From NCBI GenBank assembly GCA_017556665.1, contig JAFYMJ010000266.1:1-9082 (forward strand): 9,082 bases of DNA, given 5' to 3'. The notes below the pieces were generated by a model. That model was not told the origin of the DNA. It saw only the letters and a program-made list of their open reading frames with translations, and made no database searches. This document shows, piece by piece, positions 1-5,860 of the stretch; the stretch's first letter is position 1, and the number at the start of each line of letters is the position of its first letter. Source of the DNA: Bacteroidales bacterium (lineage in GTDB: Bacteria; Bacteroidota; Bacteroidia; Bacteroidales; UBA932). The position numbers were made by a program, and so were the translations under genes.

Positions 1-2
1 AT

Positions 3-1040
3 GATGCCACCCCAATAAAACAATCAGTTGAGCAGGATAAGGCATACGGAATCTCTTTACTTAAGACTCAAAAAGAGAAAGCAAAGGAGAGTGGCACATC
101 CAATAAAAAGACAGATTCTGAATATGCCAAAACAAGCAACAAGATTAGAGAACTGCGCAACTCGCTAAAGAGTGCAGATGAAAAATTGCAAATAAGAAGG
201 GAAGAATATGCTCTTATGACCGATTCCATTGCAAAAATTAAAGTTGCTGAACAAATTACAGCCGCCGAGCTGGCAAATCTTGAGATTGAAGCTCAGATAA
301 ATGCAGCCAATGCAAGATTGCAGGAGATTGAGATGCAATTCCTTGCAGACGGGATTATCCTGGATGAGCTGCCTGCAGAATCACCTGTACAGTCTGTATC
401 CATTACAGATTACGAGCTCGATTTTGCAGACAATACTTTAGGACAAGCACCAGTTCTTAATGTTATGGAGCCAGAGCCAGAAGTTGACCTTAACTTTAAG
501 ATTCTTCCAACAGCAGTAATGGCAAGTCTGGACGATATCCCAAAAGGTCTTGTTTACCAAGTGCAGCTATGCGTACTTTCAAAACCTGCAACACTAAAAG
601 CCCTTAAAGGAATGAGCCCTGTATTTGAAAGAAAATCTGCTACCGGCAAATACACATATACAGCAGGTGTCTTCTATAAATATCAGAATGTGCTTAAAGC
701 ACTGTACAGAATAAGGAAAAACGGATTCCCAGGTGCACTCATAAATGCCTACATAGACGGAGAATACACATTGGTTAAAAAAGCAATGGCACTGGAGAAA
801 GAGGGAAAATACAATTCAAGCTACAGAGTATTGATTGGAGGTTACGATGTTCTTCCTCCTGTAGCTCTAACAGCTATAAAGAGTGTAACATCAAAAGATT
901 TGGCCAAGACAACTGTTAATGGTGTAACAGAATACATAATTGGTCCTTTTGGAAAAAAGGAAGAGGCAGAAAAACTGGTCAATGCCCTTGAGGCAGAAAA
1001 CATAAAAGGTGTAAGAATAGAAACAGTAACAAAAAAATAG
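3..1040 (+). CDS. SPOR-repeat envelope protein, C-terminal part (5' end outside window)
   Basis: The frame is open from the first bases of the window, so the true start lies upstream; internal TTG/ATG codons near 186-216 are not needed as starts. About nt 60-350 encode a charged, Ala/Glu/Lys-rich stretch likely to form a coiled coil. Two SPOR-like units follow. The first begins at VYQVQL (nt 552) and runs to about 760, with SPVFERK, YTAGVFYKYQNVLKAL and GFPGALINAYIDG. The second begins at YRVLIGGY (nt 822) and has GPFGKKEEAEKLVNAL. This alternation is typical of SPOR domains, which bind denuded peptidoglycan glycan strands. A periplasmic or outer-membrane-associated role is inferred because the N-terminus is not visible. 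It ends one base before the nfeD start, so it is probably co-transcribed with nfeD and floA. The exact family of the full protein cannot be told from this part. Confidence 0.75.
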   Translation, partial: DATPIKQSVEQDKAYGISLLKTQKEKAKESGTSNKKTDSEYAKTSNKIRELRNSLKSADEKLQIRREEYALMTDSIAKIKVAEQITAAELANLEIEAQINAANARLQEIEMQFLADGIILDELPAESPVQSVSITDYELDFADNTLGQAPVLNVMEPEPEVDLNFKILPTAVMASLDDIPKGLVYQVQLCVLSKPATLKALKGMSPVFERKSATGKYTYTAGVFYKYQNVLKALYRIRKNGFPGALINAYIDGEYTLVKKAMALEKEGKYNSSYRVLIGGYDVLPPVALTAIKSVTSKDLAKTTVNGVTEYIIGPFGKKEEAEKLVNALEAENIKGVRIETVTKK

Positions 1041-1041
1041 T

Positions 1042-1506
1042 ATGATAACCTTTATTTTAACACTTATAATTATTGGTCAGGCTCTATTGTTTATAGAATT
1101 GGCCATTATCCCCGGTCTTGGTGTTGCAGGTGTGTTGGGATTAGGGGCAATTGCAGGTTCCTGCTATCTTTCATTTGCCAACATAAGCACTACAGCCGGA
1201 ATTATGATTATACTCATTAACATAATTCTTGCAACAATTGTTGTTATGCTTACCTTAAGGAAAAAGACATGGAAGAGATTCAGTCTTGACACCAACATTG
1301 ACGCAAAAATAGATACCCCAATTAAAGAGAAGGGTGTTAGTGTTGGAGATACAGGTACAGCAATAACAAGACTTGCCCCTTCTGGAACAGCTATAATAAA
1401 CGGAAACACACTTGAAGTGACAACAAGAGGTATCCTTATAGATCCTCAAAAAAATATTGAGGTAACAGAGATTTCAAACAACAAAGTATACGTTAAAGAA
1501 AAATAA
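1042..1506 (+). CDS. nfeD: NfeD family membrane protein (short form)
   Basis: 154 residues. Three hydrophobic segments are visible (about 3-22, 25-45 and 50-71), with the Gly-rich link [17 protein letters not shown] between the first two. A basic patch (RKKTWKR) follows, then a C-terminal domain from about residue 98 ([20 protein letters not shown]) to VYVKEK. This matches the OB-fold domain of short NfeD proteins, which lack the serine-protease domain of long NfeD. Such proteins accompany SPFH/flotillin proteins and are thought to act with them in organising the membrane. The ATG follows the upstream stop by one base, and the stop lies 11 bases before floA, so translation is probably coupled. 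No usual Shine-Dalgarno sequence is seen, which is normal for Bacteroidota. Confidence 0.9.
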   Translation: MITFILTLIIIGQALLFIELAIIPGLGVAGVLGLGAIAGSCYLSFANISTTAGIMIILINIILATIVVMLTLRKKTWKRFSLDTNIDAKIDTPIKEKGVSVGDTGTAITRLAPSGTAIINGNTLEVTTRGILIDPQKNIEVTEISNNKVYVKEK

Positions 1507-1517
1507 TATTTAGAACT

Positions 1518-2480
1518 ATGGAAAATATGGAAGGCGTTTCATTCTTTATTTGGATAGGAGTATCATTTATTGGATTATTGGTATTCTTATGGTTTTTCCC
1601 TGTTACATTATGGTTTCAAGCCCTTATATCGGGAGTAAAAATTTCTTTGGTCCAACTGGTCCTTATGCGTTGGAGAAAAGTTCCCCCAGGAACAATTGTA
1701 ATGGCAATGATTACAGGAACCAAAGCTGGACTTAAACTTAACGCTAATGAACTTGAGGCACATTACCTTGCCCATGGAGATGTTCCAAATGTTATAAATG
1801 CCCTTATTTCTGCCGACAAAGCCAATATTGACCTTAACTTTAATATGGCTGCAGCAATAGACCTTGCAGGTAGAGATGTGTTTCAGGCTGTACAGATGAG
1901 TGTTAATCCTAAAGTTATAAACACCCCTCCAGTAACAGCTGTAGCAAAAGATGGTATTCAGCTTATTGCCAAAGCCAGAGTTACAGTTAGAGCCAACATC
2001 AAACAATTGGTTGGTGGAGCAGGAGAAGAGACTGTATTGGCCCGCGTAGGTGAAGGTATTGTATCATCCATAGGATCTGCAGAGAGCCATAAACTTGTGC
2101 TGGAGAATCCAGACTCAATTTCTAAAGTAGTTTTGGCTAAAGGTCTTGATGCAGGAACTGCATTTGAAATCTTGTCTATTGACATTGCAGATATCGACAT
2201 TGGAAAGAACATTGGTGCTGTACTTCAAATAGATCAGGCAAATGCAGACAAAAACATTGCACAGGCAAGAGCAGAAGAGAGAAGAGCAATGGCTGTTGCC
2301 CTTGAACAAGAGATGCTTGCAAAAGCACAAGAGGCAAGAGCAAAAGTAATAGAAGCAGAAGTTGAGATACCTCTTGCAATGGCACAAGCCTTTAGAAGCG
2401 GCAACCTTGGCATTATGGATTATTACAAGATGAAAAACATTGAGGCAGACACTCAAATGAGAGAAAAGCTTGTTAAATAA
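1518..2480 (+). CDS. floA: Flotillin-like protein FloA
   Basis: 320 residues, close to the usual FloA length of about 330. A hydrophobic N-terminal segment (about 7-33) is followed by a second membrane-associated stretch (about 35-50). Next comes the FloA-typical block beginning [11 protein letters not shown] (51-61), then [16 protein letters not shown] and [13 protein letters not shown]. The SPFH region contains [14 protein letters not shown] and [21 protein letters not shown]. An Ala/Glu-rich coiled coil covers about 240-290 ([15 protein letters not shown]), and the C-terminus has [14 protein letters not shown]. In Bacillus, FloA scaffolds membrane microdomains. The chosen ATG lies 11 bases after the nfeD stop; a second ATG at residue 4 is possible. 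I see no convincing hairpin terminator directly after the stop. Confidence 0.95.
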   Translation: MENMEGVSFFIWIGVSFIGLLVFLWFFPVTLWFQALISGVKISLVQLVLMRWRKVPPGTIVMAMITGTKAGLKLNANELEAHYLAHGDVPNVINALISADKANIDLNFNMAAAIDLAGRDVFQAVQMSVNPKVINTPPVTAVAKDGIQLIAKARVTVRANIKQLVGGAGEETVLARVGEGIVSSIGSAESHKLVLENPDSISKVVLAKGLDAGTAFEILSIDIADIDIGKNIGAVLQIDQANADKNIAQARAEERRAMAVALEQEMLAKAQEARAKVIEAEVEIPLAMAQAFRSGNLGIMDYYKMKNIEADTQMREKLVK

Positions 2481-2499
2481 CAACTTTTGCCTTAAAACT

Positions 2500-2530
2500 T
2501 TTGCAAATAAAAACTTTTGATATATATTTG
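2500..2530 (+). promoter_or_regulatory. Bacteroidota-type promoter for tRNA-Ser
   Basis: TTTG (2500-2503) and TATATTTG (2523-2530) are separated by 19 bases, an exact fit to the Bacteroidota housekeeping pattern TTTG-N19-21-TAnnTTTG. The predicted transcription start is near 2537, about 30 bases before the tRNA. AACTTTTG occurs three times (2482, 2496 and 2512), offering alternative -33 elements. Confidence 0.75.
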
Positions 2531-2568
2531 CACTCCCAACACAAAGTTTGTGCAAACAAATAAGGGAG

Positions 2569-2655
2569 GGTGAGATGGGTGAGTGGCTTAAACCAACAGT
2601 TTGCTAAACTGTCGTACGGGTAACCGTACCGGGGGTTCGAATCCCCCTTTCACCG
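2569..2655 (+). tRNA. tRNA-Ser (anticodon GCT)
   Basis: The cloverleaf was read by hand. The acceptor stem GGTGAGA pairs with TTTCACC at 2648-2654 (one G-T pair). The D-stem is GGT/ACC. The anticodon stem ACAGT/ACTGT encloses loop TTGCTAA, with anticodon GCT at 2603-2605. A long variable arm with GTACGG/CCGTAC marks a class II tRNA, and the T arm is GGGGG-TTCGAAT-CCCCC. The discriminator base is G at 2655. CCA is not encoded; CA-ACA follows and the tail must be added after transcription. It decodes the serine codons AGC and AGU. Confidence 0.97.
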
Positions 2656-2670
2656 CAACAACAGAAAAAA

Positions 2671-2700
2671 GCTCTCAAGCAACGCTTGAGGGCTTTTTTT
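2671..2700 (+). terminator. Intrinsic terminator after tRNA-Ser
   Basis: A ten-pair stem GCTCTCAAGC/GCTTGAGGGC (one T-G pair) with loop AAC is followed by seven T. It starts 16 bases after the tRNA. A six-A run precedes the stem, so it may also work on the opposite strand. Confidence 0.88.
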
Positions 2701-2752
2701 GTACCCGGACAGACCGTTGCAAGCTTGCTTGCAGAAAGGATGGACGGAGTAC

Positions 2753-2796
2753 AAAAAAAACAAAGAGTGCCAGAAGGCGCTCTTTGAGCTTTTTTC
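2753..2796 (+). terminator. Second terminator, possibly bidirectional
   Basis: Eight A (2753-2760) are followed by an 11-pair stem CAAAGAGTGCC/GGCGCTCTTTG (2761-2771 and 2776-2786, one G-T pair) with loop AGAA. A T-run is at 2790-2795. With A before and T after the stem, it could end transcription from either side. Between it and the first terminator lies an 11-bp inverted repeat, TTTTTTTGTAC (2694-2704) against GTACAAAAAAA (2749-2759). Confidence 0.7.
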
Positions 2797-2830
2797 ACAT
2801 TGTTGCAAGGGCCCCTCCGGCGAGGAGAGT

Positions 2831-2968
2831 GGGGAATGCCGGAGGCTCAATCCCCCAATGGCGAAGCTGGGGAATGCCGACAGGCCAAATCCCCAATGCG
2901 AAGCCAGGGGAATGCCGGGAGGCTAAATCCCCAAAAGCGAAGCTGGGGAATGCCAGAGGCTCAATCCC
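2831..2968. repeat. Tandem 38-bp hairpin repeat, four copies
   Basis: GGGGAATGCC starts at 2831, 2869, 2907 and 2945, an exact 38-base period. Each unit has an outer stem GGGGA/TCCCC and an inner stem GCC/GGC closing a 3-4 base loop that differs between copies (GGA, GACA, GGGA, AGA). The first three units end in a linker containing GCGAAGC (2861, 2898 and 2937). The stems are conserved while the loops vary. G+C is 38 of 60 in 2821-2880, against 24 of 60 in floA bases 2221-2280. The reading frame is not kept, since 38 is not a multiple of 3, so I do not consider it coding. Confidence 0.85.
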
Positions 2969-2969
2969 C

Positions 2970-3130
2970 CTCGCCCAGAGTGAAAATCGTTCGCGCGCCA
3001 AAACATTACTCTACGGCCTACAGAGCATCTTTGCTGCGCCATCCCCATGGTGGAAATACACGTTCGCGCACCAAATCCCAAGCACAAACACCCAGAACCA
3101 ACACCAGCCGCGCCATCGATTTTGGCGAGA
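2970..3130. repeat. 161-bp dispersed repeat, copy 1
   Basis: By hand alignment it matches 6804-6964 with 13 mismatches and no gaps, in the same orientation. It contains two direct copies of CGTTCGCGC(A/G)CCAAA (2988-3002 and 3061-3075), 73 bases apart. It ends with the 19-bp motif CAGCCGCGCCATCGATTTT and GGCGAGA. There is no plausible gene in it. It lies between the tRNA-Ser unit (+) and the amidase (-), so between convergent transcripts. Confidence 0.85.
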
Positions 3131-3187
3131 AAACCCCGGGTGCAACCTAAGCGTCATTGGCTTGAGGGAGGGAATTGCAGCGAAGCT
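3131..3187. repeat. Tail segment of the composite repeat, first copy
   Basis: Together with 3105-3130 this forms an approximately 83-bp segment repeated at 3343-3426, sharing CCCCGGGTGCAACCTAAG and ATTGCAGCGAAGCT with a few substitutions and a one-base length difference. It links the 161-bp element to the next hairpin unit, giving a composite repeat of about 240 bp. Confidence 0.75.
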
Positions 3188-3213
3188 GGGGAATGCCAGA
3201 AGGCCAAATCCCC
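3188..3213. repeat. Single hairpin unit of the 38-bp family
   Basis: GGGGAATGCC at 3188-3197, loop AGAA, then GGC and ATCCCC. It is preceded by GCGAAGC at 3180-3186. It follows the array copy at 2945 by 243 bases and precedes the next at 3428 by 240, showing a longer-range period. Confidence 0.8.
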
Positions 3214-3293
3214 CTCGCCCGGAGTGAAAATCGTTCGCGCACCAAATCCCAAGCACAAACACCCAAACCAACACCAGCCGCGCCATCGATTTT
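3214..3293. repeat. Internally deleted copy of the 161-bp element
   Basis: It begins CTCGCCCGGAGTGAAAATCG like the full element. At CGTTCGCGCACCAAA (3232-3246) it jumps straight to the sequence that follows the second copy of this 15-mer in the full element, so 73 bases are missing. It ends in the 19-bp motif at 3275-3293. A deletion between the 15-bp direct repeats explains it. Confidence 0.8.
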
Positions 3294-3342
3294 AACTAAG
3301 GGAACAAATGTCTAAGATCTCCGCCTATGCACTGGTCAAGGT
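3294..3342. other. 49-bp unique insert between two 19-bp direct repeats
   Basis: This A+T-richer stretch begins AACTAAGGGAACAAATGTC and has no match elsewhere in the window. It is bracketed by exact copies of CAGCCGCGCCATCGATTTT (3275-3293 and 3343-3361). I see no gene or hairpin in it. It may be a remnant caught during repeat expansion. Confidence 0.6.
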
Positions 3343-3426
3343 CAGCCGCGCCATCGATTTTGGCGAGATAACCCCGGGTGCAACCTAAGTGCTATTGGTT
3401 TGAGTGTTTGGGATTGCAGCGAAGCT
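3343..3426. repeat. Tail segment of the composite repeat, second copy
   Basis: It starts with the 19-bp motif and continues GGCGAGATAACCCCGGGTGC, ending ATTGCAGCGAAGCT. It corresponds to 3105-3187. CGCCA and TGGCG within the motif region can form a five-pair hairpin. Confidence 0.75.
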
Positions 3427-3427
3427 G

Positions 3428-3480
3428 GGGGAATGCCGGAGGCTCAATCCCCAAAAGGCGAAGCTGGGGGAATGCCGAAG
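3428..3480. repeat. Two further hairpin units, the last truncated
   Basis: GGGGAATGCC at 3428 and 3467, a 39-base period, with GCGAAGC at 3458-3464 between them. The second unit keeps GCC-GAA-GGC but runs into the amidase terminator and lacks the outer ATCCCC arm. Confidence 0.8.
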
Positions 3481-3485
3481 GCAAC

Positions 3486-3513
3486 AAAAAAAAGCTGACA
3501 AACGCCAGCTTTT
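3486..3513 (-). terminator. Terminator of the amidase gene
   Basis: On the minus strand AAAAGCTG/CAGCTTTT form an eight-pair stem with an eight-base loop, followed by a run of eight T (A at 3486-3493 on the plus strand). It lies 23 bases after the amidase stop and directly abuts the repeat block. Confidence 0.85.
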
Positions 3514-3536
3514 CCTGTCCATAAAATTTTATGAAG

Positions 3537-5048
3537 TTATTTCTTTGCCTGCCCTTCTGCAACTCTGCACTCCTTAATGTAATCTACCAATCCTTTAGCC
3601 ACGTTCTCCATCATTGCTCTGCGGAATTGAGCATCTGCCAATTTCTCCTCCTCTGCAAGGCTGGATATGAACAATGTCTCTACAAGTACACAAGGGAAAT
3701 CTGTAATGGCACTCAAAGAGAAGTTAAAGTTACCAACCATACCAAAGTTGTTTACCCCTTCCATCTGCATAAGATATCCAAGAATGTCCTCTGTTAAAGA
3801 TTTATATACATTATATCTGTAATAGGTACTTGTTCCAAGAGAAGATAGCGGACCACCACCAGCATTGCAATGGATTGAAATTGCAATATCAACCTTATTC
3901 TCTATAAACTTGTCTTGTCTCTCTCTAATGCTCATTCCAACATCCTCACTTCTTGAAAGAACAACTTTAGCACCTTGCTTCTCCAGAATATCCTTTAACT
4001 GATACGCCATATCAAGGTTCATATCCTTCTCTTTAAGACCACTCAAACCAACTGCACCATTACTCTCTGGACCACCATGTCCTGCATCAATACCAATTGT
4101 AAGGTTCTTTAAATAAAGTTGTGCAGGAACATGTTTGATATCCAATACAAGGTTATTGCCCTTATAATCTACAGAAAATCCCCAAGAGCTCTTTGTTTTA
4201 AGATATACTGTAAATCTGGTTACATCCGAATCTATGCTCTCTACATCTATATTGTCCACACTCTTTAACCCTGTTTTATGAGTAAGCCAGTTTGAATTAC
4301 ATTGCACACCATACAAATCAATAACAATCTTATGCGGATTTGTGTACTCCTTTACAATGTAAGGCTTTTTGCCACCTACTCCAATTGAAACTCTATCACA
4401 ATCACCAGCATTGTACACACTTGAGCTCTCACTCAATACCACATTATCTTGCATAAAATCAAAATCCGGAGCAACCTTTCCAATAACCTCAACCTGGCTC
4501 TTTGGAATATAAGCATGTCTGTTTCCCGACAACCTTACTCTGTACAAGTTCTGATTCTCTGCATCGGCATAAAGTTCAATTCCCTGAGACAAATAATTGA
4601 TTTTTGCACCACCCAAACGGTCTGTACCTGCACCATAATTCAAATAAGAATATTTCTTTGTAGAAACCTTTAGGCTTGTTGGATAAAACTTTGCTTTTTC
4701 TGCCATAGCAGCCTCACGGGCCAAATCTCTTTTTACAGGCTTTGGTGTAGTGCTGTAAAACACCTTGAATGTTGCACTGCCAGCATTATCCTCTATTTTA
4801 ATATTATTCTCACCAGGGACAAGTTGCAGTTCAATACCCCAAGTACCAGTTTTATAAGCCTTTACGCTTTTCCCATTAACCGTAAACTGAGCTCCTGGAT
4901 CTGCCATACCCACTACAACATGTTTAGCCCTGTAAACAGTATCCACAACTCCCCTTTTAACAACAATATTGCCCACTTGCACCGCATTTGCTGCAAAAGC
5001 AATTGCAACCATGGCTACAACTGCAGAAAAACTGAATATCTTTCTCAT
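3537..5048 (-). CDS. Periplasmic N-acetylmuramoyl-L-alanine amidase (Amidase_3)
   Basis: 503 residues. It should cut the bond between N-acetylmuramic acid and L-alanine in peptidoglycan, acting in the periplasm. Residues 1-22 form a signal peptide (MRK, hydrophobic core, AFAANA). About 25-100 look like an Ig-like domain (PGAQFTVNGK, VPGENNIKIED). About 140-190 look SH3-like (YRVRL, AYIPKSQVEV). About 205-308 resemble an AMIN-type beta domain (HKIVIDLYG, RFTVYLK, VLDIKHVP). The catalytic Amidase_3 domain covers about 315-492. Expected zinc ligands are H324 (IDAGHGG), E340 (GLKEKD) and H393 (SIHCNAGG), with catalytic E457 (LVETLF), so it appears active. It is longer than a minimal amidase because of the N-terminal modules. 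It has its own terminator and diverges from the HTH gene. The domain names for the N-terminal half are tentative; the catalytic call is firm. Confidence 0.93.
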   Translation of the reverse strand: MRKIFSFSAVVAMVAIAFAANAVQVGNIVVKRGVVDTVYRAKHVVVGMADPGAQFTVNGKSVKAYKTGTWGIELQLVPGENNIKIEDNAGSATFKVFYSTTPKPVKRDLAREAAMAEKAKFYPTSLKVSTKKYSYLNYGAGTDRLGGAKINYLSQGIELYADAENQNLYRVRLSGNRHAYIPKSQVEVIGKVAPDFDFMQDNVVLSESSSVYNAGDCDRVSIGVGGKKPYIVKEYTNPHKIVIDLYGVQCNSNWLTHKTGLKSVDNIDVESIDSDVTRFTVYLKTKSSWGFSVDYKGNNLVLDIKHVPAQLYLKNLTIGIDAGHGGPESNGAVGLSGLKEKDMNLDMAYQLKDILEKQGAKVVLSRSEDVGMSIRERQDKFIENKVDIAISIHCNAGGGPLSSLGTSTYYRYNVYKSLTEDILGYLMQMEGVNNFGMVGNFNFSLSAITDFPCVLVETLFISSLAEEEKLADAQFRRAMMENVAKGLVDYIKECRVAEGQAKK

Positions 5049-5079
5049 ATTATATCTTGTTTTAAACTTCTCAACTTAA

Positions 5080-5109
5080 CAAAGTTAAGAAAAAAATGCC
5101 ATACTACAA
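5080..5109 (-). promoter_or_regulatory. Promoter of the amidase gene
   Basis: On the minus strand TAACTTTG (5087-5080) fits the -7 pattern TAnnTTTG, with TTG (5109-5107) upstream after a spacer of about 19 bases. The predicted start near 5074 would give a leader of about 25 bases before the ATG at 5048. Confidence 0.6.
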
Positions 5110-5217
5110 CATGAAACATCGCAACAGAATATCGCTACAACAAAGAGTATCAACAACTTACAATAAAAATTCCCCGCAACATAATTTTACTGCAGAAGAA
5201 TTGTGAGTTTAGTGTAA

Positions 5218-5225
5218 TATCTTTG
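5218..5225 (+). promoter_or_regulatory. -7 element of the HTH/TonB_C operon
   Basis: TATCTTTG fits TAnnTTTG. I find no good TTTG 19-21 bases upstream, so this may be a weak or activator-dependent promoter. The predicted start near 5231 lies after the TTG at 5228 and before the ATG at 5246, which supports the ATG as start codon. Confidence 0.5.
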
Positions 5226-5245
5226 CATTGGAAAAACTCAACAGG

Positions 5246-5860
5246 ATGGATCAAATATATGTAGATACTTTAAACACTGTGGTCATTCACAAATATGACC
5301 TGGATGCTCTTGTCTTTGAGCTGGAGGCTGTCGAAAGACAGAATACAATCCTGTATATAGTTTTGTTCCTTGTTGTAGCTGCTGCAATACTTATTGGATA
5401 CAAACTTGTCGGGAAGCATAAGAGGCAACTGGAACAGGAACATCTGCAGAAGAAGCTATTGAGCAAACAGGTGGAGAATCTGCCATATTTGTCGGAGAGC
5501 ATAAACAAAATTTCCAATAAAAGCATAAGAATCTCCTCATCTCTGTATGAGGAACTGCAAAGCCTGCTCAATGACGTAAAAAGTGGAAGCAAGAACTCCC
5601 TTAATGAGATAGTCAACGATGCTAACCTTTTGGCCCGCTATCCATACATTAAAGAGATGGGATTTCTAACGCCTTCTGAGAAATTGGTGCTGCTGCTTAC
5701 AGAAGAAGGGTACCCGGCCAAGCAAATTGCTTTGTACCTGGGCACATCCGACTCCTCTGTAAGGGCCATGAAAACAAGAATAAGAAACAAGCTGTCACAA
5801 TCCGGAAGCGACAGTTTTGACTACAATAAATTAAGAATCTCTAAAAAGAATCAGTTATGA
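5246..5860 (+). CDS. Membrane-anchored LuxR-type HTH transcription factor
   Basis: 204 residues from ATG 5246, preceded by ACAGG. A TTG at 5228 would add six residues but precedes the predicted transcript start. Residues 1-33 form a short polar N-terminus. A single membrane segment covers about 35-52 (ILYIVLFLVVAAAILIGY) and is followed by a positive patch (KHKR) and a coiled coil (about 58-110). The C-terminal HTH (141-184) reads LTPSEKLVLLLTEEGYPAKQ, then IALYLGTSDSSVRAMKTRIRNKL, matching the GerE/LuxR fold common at the C-terminus of Bacteroidota TPR-TM-HTH regulators. Here the sensory TPR part is missing, which makes the protein unusually short. The positive-inside rule puts the HTH in the cytoplasm. 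It overlaps the next gene by ATGA. The target is unknown; the divergent amidase and its own operon are reasonable guesses. Confidence 0.8.
   Translation: MDQIYVDTLNTVVIHKYDLDALVFELEAVERQNTILYIVLFLVVAAAILIGYKLVGKHKRQLEQEHLQKKLLSKQVENLPYLSESINKISNKSIRISSSLYEELQSLLNDVKSGSKNSLNEIVNDANLLARYPYIKEMGFLTPSEKLVLLLTEEGYPAKQIALYLGTSDSSVRAMKTRIRNKLSQSGSDSFDYNKLRISKKNQL

Noticed and set aside
2604..2798. Minus-strand frame ending GERGIRTPGTVTRTTV
   Set aside because: This is the antisense translation of tRNA-Ser, a common annotation artefact.
2569..2800. Integration (att) site at tRNA-Ser
   Set aside because: No second copy of the tRNA 3' end and no integrase is present in the window.
2831..2968. CRISPR array
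   Set aside because: The 38-base units are adjacent and similar throughout, with no unique spacers of constant length and no cas genes in the window.
2601..3227. Plus-strand open frame of 208 codons across the tRNA and repeat block
   Set aside because: It starts inside tRNA-Ser and consists of repeat translation; the 38-bp period shifts the frame, and the composition is unlike the neighbouring proteins.
3011..3286. Minus-strand frame with a repeated WVFVLGIWCAN motif (a similar one at 6647-6925)
   Set aside because: The peptide repeat merely mirrors the DNA repeat; there is no start signal, and no promoter or conserved domain is recognisable.
5228..5245. TTG start for the HTH gene
   Set aside because: It lies before the predicted transcript start and only three bases after the -7 element; the ATG at 5246 fits better.
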